This document shows positions 8,739 to 13,918 of a stretch of 13,918 nucleotides of DNA, piece after piece. This DNA is from Mycogone perniciosa (lineage: Eukaryota > Ascomycota > Sordariomycetes > Hypocreales > Hypocreaceae): contig JAOALB010000195.1 in assembly GCA_025331125.1 (NCBI GenBank), forward strand, positions 1-13,918. The letters run 5' to 3'. Below the pieces are notes generated by a model that saw only the letters and a program-made list of their open reading frames with translations, was not told the origin of the DNA and did no database searches. Position 1 is the stretch's first letter. The number at the start of each line of letters is the position of its first letter. The position numbers and the translations under genes are program-made.

Positions 8739-8764
8739 TACTCCGTACGAGTACTCCGTACACG
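8739..8764 (+). repeat. Two direct TACTCCGTA copies 13 bp apart (copies 6 and 7)
   Basis: TACTCCGTACGAG (8739-8751) is followed at once by TACTCCGTACACG (8752-8764), so the nonamer is repeated with a 13-bp period. The pair is about 0.9 kb upstream of NoxB. The same 13-bp period is seen in the tandem duplication at 4338-4363. Confidence 0.85.
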
Positions 8765-10005
8765 GCACTGCACGACCCTCTGGAGTTTGTGGTGATGCTA
8801 TTCGATTACAATACATAGTGATAGGGAATACAGAGTAGTGTTACTAGTATCAACTGATTTGCATGCTCTTGAAATTCTTGTGTAGAAACAGACCAGCCAG
8901 CCTCTACCAAGTAGTACCGAGTACGTACTCCATTCAGCAAGAATAAAGAGCCTCACATCGCTCCACCCTTTCCTAGGCTAAGCATATGTTCATGGTTTCA
9001 GTTCACAGATAATCATTCGATTTCTTCCTCCCACACGCACCATCTGTTTCTTCCTCAATTCAATTCTCCATCACTTATCTCCGACTCGCTGCAGGTACGC
9101 GGAGCCCGTTGCCATTTTCAGGGGCTTGTCGCCGTCCTGATGTTGTGGCGGCTTTACGTTCGATGCCCTCTGACATGAAACACGCACGGTGCGACAGATA
9201 GTGTGACGGCTCATCCCCCCCTACTACTACTTCATAGTCCTTCTCAGCCTCGTAGCATCTTTTCTTACTTTCTCGCACAGATGGGAGATTTCAAATCAAA
9301 TAGAACTACTTGCATGTTCCCTCGCGCCTATGGAATTAGTACTTCGTACTGGTACGTCAATTTACGAGACATTGAAAGTCAACCGGGAAAGAATCAACGT
9401 CGTAGCATCACCCATAATCCATCATTATTATGGCTTACCATCCTGTTTCAACTAGGCGGATGAAGCTGGATGCAGGGCCTCGAGCTCCGAACCCACGTTT
9501 CTTCATGCATGCATCCTGGTGCCTCTACATGGCTCGATCATGCATGTATGTATGTTTCCATCCTTAAGCAGACACTTGCACGATACTTTACATGGTCCAC
9601 ACACACACACTACGAGCATGCATCATCAATAGTCATCATCGTAGGCCAAGCACTCTCAGAAAAATGCATAAAGAAAATGATGCCCGTTTCTGGATGCCAA
9701 AAACACGTCGTTGATGCAAACCCAAAGCCAAGTCCAGCCGCAAGAAGTCCCTTGAATAGCGGTTATGTAAGTCTAATCTGTCTCCCAGTCCATCAGTCAT
9801 GATCCTCGCCTCGAACCCCATGGATGCTGGCTATTCAGGAGGATAACTGGTTGATGATGGAGGGCGACCGAGGCGCCACCACCGCCCAAGAGCATCCTCC
9901 AACCATCCGTGAAGCAAGGGCTCGCCTAACATGCCGTGCCACCGTTGCGCAAGAGAGGACGTAAAACACCAAGCGCCTTCAAAACCCCAAAGACCCCAAG
10001 GTCGC

Positions 10006-10952
10006 CTAGACGGCGTACTTGCGGGTCCATTCCCGGGCGGTAGCCTCGTACCGGGTCCGGTCGGTCTTGTACACGTGTGCGATCTCGGGAACCAGCGGAT
10101 CGTCCGGGTTGGGGTCCGTCAGCATGGAGCAGATGGACAGGAGCACTAGATAGGTAGGTGCATTTGTCAGCCAACAAATCAAGATTACCACTTGGAGAGG
10201 AACTATGGTAATACCTTTAGAAATGGTCAGCGCCGGGCTCCACTGATCTCGGAGAATGTCCAGGCAGATGCTGCCATTGCTGTTGATGTTGGGGTGGTAG
10301 ATACGGGTGGTGAAGTTGACCTTGGGGGGCTTGAAAGGGTAGTCGGTAGGGAACTGGATCTTGAGGAAGAAGACGCCGCCGGAGTATGGTGAATCTCCCT
10401 GCACAGTTTGTTAGCCTGTCTTTGTACACGCTGCGTGTGGTGCAGACTTACCGGTCCCATAATGGTTGCCTGCCAATGGAACTATTGACGAGGTTAGTTT
10501 GGTATTCACGTCGATGTTTTGATCCGTATCGATCGATGGCTTCGTCAAGACCGGCCTTGTTGGCCATGGTCTAGTCGCATAGATAGATAGATATCAAATG
10601 GAATGAATGGAGGAGCTCCGCCTTACCAGGTCTTCACCCACGGGACCAGCGGAGCAGGAGGATGGCGGGTCACTAGTCAACCAACGGCATCAGCATCAAA
10701 GTTCATCAATACGACATGTATTTTTCTCGTGCCGGAGAGCCTAGAAGTCGGGCTGGACGCTATCATGAGCATCGAGAGTCTACGTTGCGATCCGTAAGAC
10801 CCCCGCTCACCATAGCCCCACATCACACGACGTCTTGGGCCGCAAACATCGAGATGGTTCTCCAGACGTAACCGGGCACGGCGGACGAGGACGGGGAGGG
10901 AGATTTACGATCCGAGGTCCTTGAGCTCCTTGTTGATGCGCTTCAGAGCCAT
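10006..10952 (-). CDS. ubc4: Ubiquitin-conjugating enzyme E2, Ubc4/UbcH5 class (five exons, 147 aa)
   Basis: Exons are 10952-10909, 10672-10627, 10481-10452, 10398-10215 and 10145-10006, giving 444 nt and 147 residues, the exact length of yeast and fission-yeast Ubc4. Introns are 10673-10908 (236 nt), 10482-10626 (145), 10399-10451 (53) and 10146-10214 (69), all GT...AG. The protein starts MALKRINKELKDLGSDPP. It carries the HPN motif (75-77) and the active-site Cys85 in NGSICLDILRDQW, and ends in EWTRKYAV. It takes ubiquitin from E1 as a Cys85 thioester and passes it to substrates with RING or HECT E3 ligases. In yeasts this class handles short-lived and misfolded proteins and is stress-induced. 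The third exon is only 30 nt (FHWQATIMGP). The gene is divergent from LYS1, with about 1.25 kb between the two starts. CCACTAAC followed by CTCCCAG in the leader (about 11034-11010) could belong to a further 5'-UTR intron, which I cannot confirm. Confidence 0.95.
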
Positions 10953-11302
10953 TGTGAGGGATGTGTAGGTGGTGTCTGGAGAGGTGTGGTTGGAAAGATG
11001 GTTCGCGGTCTGGGAGGTTGGCGTTAGTGGTCGAGCGGCCGGACGGATCGGGCCAGCGAAACAGGAATGACGCACTTGCAACGAAAGAAAAATTCAGGAG
11101 TCCCAAGACAGGGGGGTTGCAGACGACGCCAGAGAGCAGCCGTCAACAAATCTCTGTACACTTTGTAGGGAGGGAGGGTTTGGAGGATTATATCTGCGTT
11201 GAGGCGGCAGATTCACTCTTTGCAGATCAAGGTTTTGTTCGTCGGGAGGTGGAGGGGTTGAAAGGGAAGAGGGAAAGTCACAGTGGGAGAGAGGATTCGA
11301 TA

Positions 11303-11439
11303 GCGTACTAAGCCAAAGAGCGGGCAATAGAGCAGTGGCGGCGAGCCACAGCAGGGCAGCCGGAAAAACCTGACTGAACTTTTTTTTTCAGGCGGCGAGC
11401 GCGAGCCTGACTTTGGGCCACGAAGGTGGCTTAGTACGC
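11303..11439. repeat. 13-bp perfect inverted repeat with 111-nt spacer
   Basis: GCGTACTAAGCCA at 11303-11315 is the exact reverse complement of TGGCTTAGTACGC at 11427-11439. The spacer holds two copies of GGCGGCGAGC (11337-11346 and 11391-11400), a T9 run, and a smaller inverted pair, TCAGGC/GCCTGA (about 11388-11410). I see no matching target-site duplication on the flanks, so a miniature transposable element is possible but not supported. Confidence 0.75.
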
Positions 11440-11464
11440 ACTCCTGGAGCAGACACCGCCACTG
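11333..11464. repeat. 9-bp inverted repeat interleaved with the 13-bp pair
   Basis: CAGTGGCGG at 11333-11341 pairs with CCGCCACTG at 11456-11464. Its left arm lies inside the 13-bp repeat's loop and its right arm lies outside, so the two pairs cross rather than nest. Confidence 0.65.
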
Positions 11465-11900
11465 GGCCGTCTTAGGCCGCTACTCGTGCACTAACAGCTG
11501 TTCGCCTGCTGTATACGTGGGCTGTGATAGGGACTCGTGAACCGTGCATCACCGCTTCAAGGTGTCATGTTGCCATGCCTTTCGCTCACCTTCGATGGCG
11601 AGATGCAGAGTGGCCACTCAACGCCAGCCAGGCAGGGCAGGTTGGACGTGCGCTTCTGCAAGATGCGCGTACACCGAGAATACATGCATGTATTTCTCTT
11701 GGATTTTCTTTTGCTTGTTTTGTATAACCTCTTGGCAGAGAGGTCCAACAGATGGTGTTTTGTGACTACTATCAAGGTACGGGGTCTCCGTACTAGTACT
11801 CTGTATCGTTGTACTACTCTGCTCTGTTCCGTATCAGTTTCTACCCCACGGTGGGGTTCATCGCGACATCGGAGAAACTCGCTGCATGTTTTGGTATCTG

Positions 11901-11907
11901 TGACTCA
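11901..11907 (+). promoter_or_regulatory. Gcn4/CpcA-type site upstream of LYS1
   Basis: TGACTCA, the consensus site of the Gcn4/CPC1/CpcA activator of general amino-acid control, lies 300 bp upstream of the LYS1 ATG. Yeast lysine genes are under this control, which makes the site plausible. By length alone about 1.7 such heptamers are expected per window on both strands, and a second one occurs at 5083-5089, so the context rather than the match carries the weight. Confidence 0.5.
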
Positions 11908-12001
11908 AGTTTGCGCAACGAAGCCATCTATAAGATTTCCTGAATTAATTATTTATTCTCTCGGTGGTTGTTCTGGTAGTTTCCTACTTCTCCATCCCAA
12001 G

Positions 12002-12068
12002 CCAATTTTACCCAGTAACAAACGCTGAAAAAGACGTCAACTGCGTCTCCCCCTCACCCAAAGCCAAT
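12002..12068 (+). promoter_or_regulatory. Two AGCCAAT boxes in the LYS1 promoter
   Basis: CCAAT occurs at 12002-12006 and 12064-12068, each preceded by AG as in the fungal Hap/AnCF complex consensus, and both on the LYS1 strand about 140-205 bp before its ATG. The more distal CTATAAGA (11928-11935) is a weak TATA-like candidate. Confidence 0.45.
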
Positions 12069-12206
12069 TGGGGAAAATAACTCTTCTCGCCTAGTACGAT
12101 TGTCCTCTCCTCTTCGCATCCTATCAATTGAACAAGTTTCACTACCCTGGATACTGACGCCGGGAATCTGCAGCATACATCAGCACCCACTATTCGAAGC
12201 TTCATC

Positions 12207-13437
12207 ATGTCTGAATACCCTGCTATTCTCCTCCGAGCGGAGCAGAAGCCCCTCGAGCACCGATCCTTCTCCCCTGCTGTCATCGGCGCCCTCATCGAGG
12301 CTGGTTATCCCATCTCTGTTGAGCGCTCTCCCACGGATCCCAACTTCAAGCGAATCTTCGAGGACTCAGAGTACGAAGCCGTTGGCGCCACGCTTGTCCC
12401 AACCGGCGTTTGGCCCAATGCCGCACCAGGCACTTTGATTCTCGGCCTCAAGGAAATTCCAGAGGAAGACTTTGCGCTCAAGAACAGCCATATCACCTTT
12501 GCGCATTGTTTCAAGAACCAAAATGGATACGAGAAGGTCCTCGGTCGATTCCCCAGGGGCGGTTCCGTCCTGTATGACCTCGAATTTTTAGTGGATGAGC
12601 AAAACAGGAGAGTGAGCGCTTTCGGGTACCATGCTGGGTTCACCGGCGCAGCCCTTGGTCTCAAGACATGGGCGTGGCAGCTGGAGCACCCTGGCGAGAA
12701 GCTCCCATCCGTGGAGAAGTTTACCGAGGGCAGAGGCTACTATCTGAACGAGGACGAACTGTGCGAGCAGATCCGAAAGGACCTCGAGGCTGGGGAGAAG
12801 AAGCTGGGTCGCAAGCCCACTGCCCTGGTTTTGGGTGCGCTCGGCCGATGCGGACGAGGCGCCTGTGATCTTTTCGTCAAGGCCGGTATTCCAGAGGAGA
12901 ATATTACCCGGTGGGATTTGGCCGAGACCAAGGACCGCAATGGCCCTTATGAGGAGATTGCCCAGCACGACATCTTCCTCAATGCCGTAAGTGAAGCTAG
13001 AAACCCCAGAGGACGGAGCTGGCTGGGCTAACGTGATTATCCAGATCTACCTCTCCAAGCCAATCCCCCCCTTCGTCAACAATGACCTCCTCTCCAAGGC
13101 TGGCCGGAATCTCAGCGTCGTCATCGATGTGTCTTGCGATACCACGAACCCCCACAACCCCATTCCCATCTACAGCATCAACACCACGTTTGACGACCCC
13201 ACAGTCCCTGTCAACGTTGAGAACGACCAGAACTCCACCCCTCTCTCCGTAATCAGCATCGATCACCTGCCATCCATGCTTCCCCGAGAAGCCAGCGAGG
13301 CTTTCAGCGAAGGCCTTAAGGAGTCCTTGCTGACGCTCAAGGACCGAGACACCTCTCGGGTCTGGGTAGTTGCCGAGAAGCTGTTCAACGAGAAGGTTGC
13401 TCTTCTCCCAGAGGCTCTGCGAACTAGGGAAGCATAG
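12207..13437 (+). CDS. lys1: Saccharopine dehydrogenase (NAD+, L-lysine-forming), two exons, 390 aa
   Basis: Exons are 12207-12986 and 13045-13437. The intron, 12987-13044 (58 nt), runs GTAAGT...CCAG with a GGGCTAACG branch site, and splicing joins DIFLNA to IYLSKPIPPF as in the family. The enzyme catalyses the last step of the fungal alpha-aminoadipate pathway: saccharopine + NAD+ to lysine + 2-oxoglutarate + NADH. N-terminal ILLRAEQKPLEHRSFSP binds substrate. Lys82 in LGLKE and His100 in TFAHCFK match the catalytic Lys77 and His96 of the yeast enzyme. VLGALGRCGRGACD (208-221) is the dinucleotide-binding loop. DTTNPHNPIPIY and SIDHLPSMLPREAS in exon 2 are family signatures. The length fits (yeast Lys1 is 373 aa). 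Unlike yeast Lys1, which ends in a peroxisomal SRL tail, this protein ends RTREA. The ATG at 12207 begins MSEYPAILLRAE, in register with homologues. The identity is about as sure as it can be without a search. Confidence 0.96.
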
Positions 13438-13918
13438 ATGACATTGACTACCCCTGATTTGGTTTCCTAGATGTTGAGGGTGGATAAAATTTCGGCGTTG
13501 CGTGGTATAAAGACATGAAGCATGTGCATAGTAGATACATGCGAAAAAGATGAAACTTGCTTGCTTCTTGGGGCCTAATAGAAACCCTATAGAAATCCCC
13601 TTTCGTTCTGGAAGGCTACAGGGTATACAAAAACATAGAAATGGTTCCTGTGACCCAGAAAGCATCAACGTTACTGCAAGTGTTCTGGCCTAAAGATGAT
13701 TCATATTACAACGGTCTACGTATTACCAACCCGTATTTTCTAGATTGGACATGTGTAGACTCTACCACGCTGTGCGACCATTATATGTTTCCTTGTCATA
13801 TGCTTACACAAACGCTTGGATGCCGGTTATGGCTCTGCCCAGTATCAGACCTGTTTTCCTGTTAGCTAAACCGCCCCTTGATTCGTTTGGGGGGGGGGGG
13901 GGGGGGGGGGCGTTGTTT
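13438..13918. other. LYS1 downstream region ending in G22 run
   Basis: No gene is seen after the LYS1 stop. The first 100 bases should be its 3' UTR; GATAAAAT at about 13482-13489 and GTATAAAG at about 13505 are loose poly(A)-signal candidates. A run of 22 G fills 13889-13910, leaving only eight bases to the right edge. Confidence 0.5.

Larger units (their letters stand above)
7866..10005. other. Long intergenic region upstream of NoxB and downstream of UBC4
   Basis: About 2.1 kb without a supported protein gene. The left part should be the NoxB promoter and 5' leader; the right end should hold the UBC4 3' UTR. It contains five exact copies of the dispersed nonamer (8144-8152, 8179-8187, 8186-8194, 8739-8747, 8752-8760), an AT-rich TATATAAG at 8202-8209, and CATG/TGCA-rich simple sequence at about 9505-9555. 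A pyrimidine-rich stretch at about 9020-9094 ends in CTGCAG before GTACGC, like a plus-strand 5' leader next to a splice donor, but no downstream frame supports a gene. Open frames of 60-130 codons show no known domain. Confidence 0.5.
10953..12206. promoter_or_regulatory. Divergent upstream region of UBC4 and LYS1
   Basis: About 1.25 kb separating two genes transcribed away from each other, so it should hold both promoters. The UBC4 side (10953-11300) is CT-rich on the minus strand, like a fungal 5' leader. The centre (11303-11464) has an unusual block of inverted and direct repeats. The LYS1 side holds TGACTCA at 11901-11907, CTATAAGA at 11928-11935 and CCAAT boxes at 12002-12006 and 12064-12068. 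A variant of the dispersed motif, CTCCGTACTAGTACTCTGTA, lies at 11786-11805. Reading frames here lack recognisable domains. Confidence 0.6.

Noticed and set aside
9500..9620. ATGCATGCAT and ACACACACAC tracts as functional sites
   Set aside because: These are ordinary short simple-sequence tracts with no link to a gene start or other structure.
2486..13437. A biosynthetic or defence gene cluster
   Set aside because: The four intact genes are core housekeeping or signalling genes in separate pathways with long spacers; no backbone enzyme, transporter or regulator is present.

Overview
The window looks like nuclear DNA of a filamentous ascomycete (Pezizomycotina). Three genes have short spliceosomal introns (about 49-236 nt, with GT...AG ends and CTGAC/CTAAC-type branch sites). 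Gene spacing is 1-2 kb, there is a fungal-type NADPH oxidase and the fungal alpha-aminoadipate lysine gene, and a Mid2-like wall-sensor protein. A Sordariomycete, perhaps of the order Hypocreales, is my guess from general protein character; the sequence alone does not settle it.

Layout from left to right. 1-360: no gene, with a 14-C run at 20-33. 361-875: decayed 5' half of a Tc1/mariner-type transposase, broken by one frameshift and two stops. 876-2485: AT-richer stretch with no convincing gene. 2486-3871 (-): intron-less, secreted, single-pass membrane protein with a Ser/Thr/Val-rich ectodomain (Mid2/SKG6-like). 3872-6046: intergenic, rich in TAC/CTCCGTA-type repeats. 6047-7865 (-): NADPH oxidase of the NoxB/Nox2 type in three exons, 570 aa. 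7866-10005: long intergenic stretch, including the NoxB upstream region, with five of the seven TACTCCGTA/TACGGAGTA copies. 10006-10952 (-): Ubc4/UbcH5-type ubiquitin-conjugating enzyme in five exons, 147 aa. 10953-12206: shared divergent upstream region with a 13-bp inverted repeat and, nearer LYS1, a TGACTCA site and two CCAAT boxes. 12207-13437 (+): saccharopine dehydrogenase LYS1 in two exons, 390 aa. 13438-13918: LYS1 downstream region, ending in a 22-G run.

The intact genes are core-genome genes with unrelated jobs: cell-surface sensing, regulated reactive-oxygen production, protein ubiquitination and lysine synthesis. They do not look like a cluster or operon. I find no novel multi-gene system. 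The most unusual signals are a dispersed intergenic motif (TACTCCGTA/TACGGAGTA, including an 18-bp perfect palindrome upstream of NoxB), two stop-free introns of length 3n (in NoxB and UBC4) whose retention would leave readable longer proteins, an interleaved inverted-repeat block between UBC4 and LYS1, and the absence of a peroxisomal tail on LYS1.
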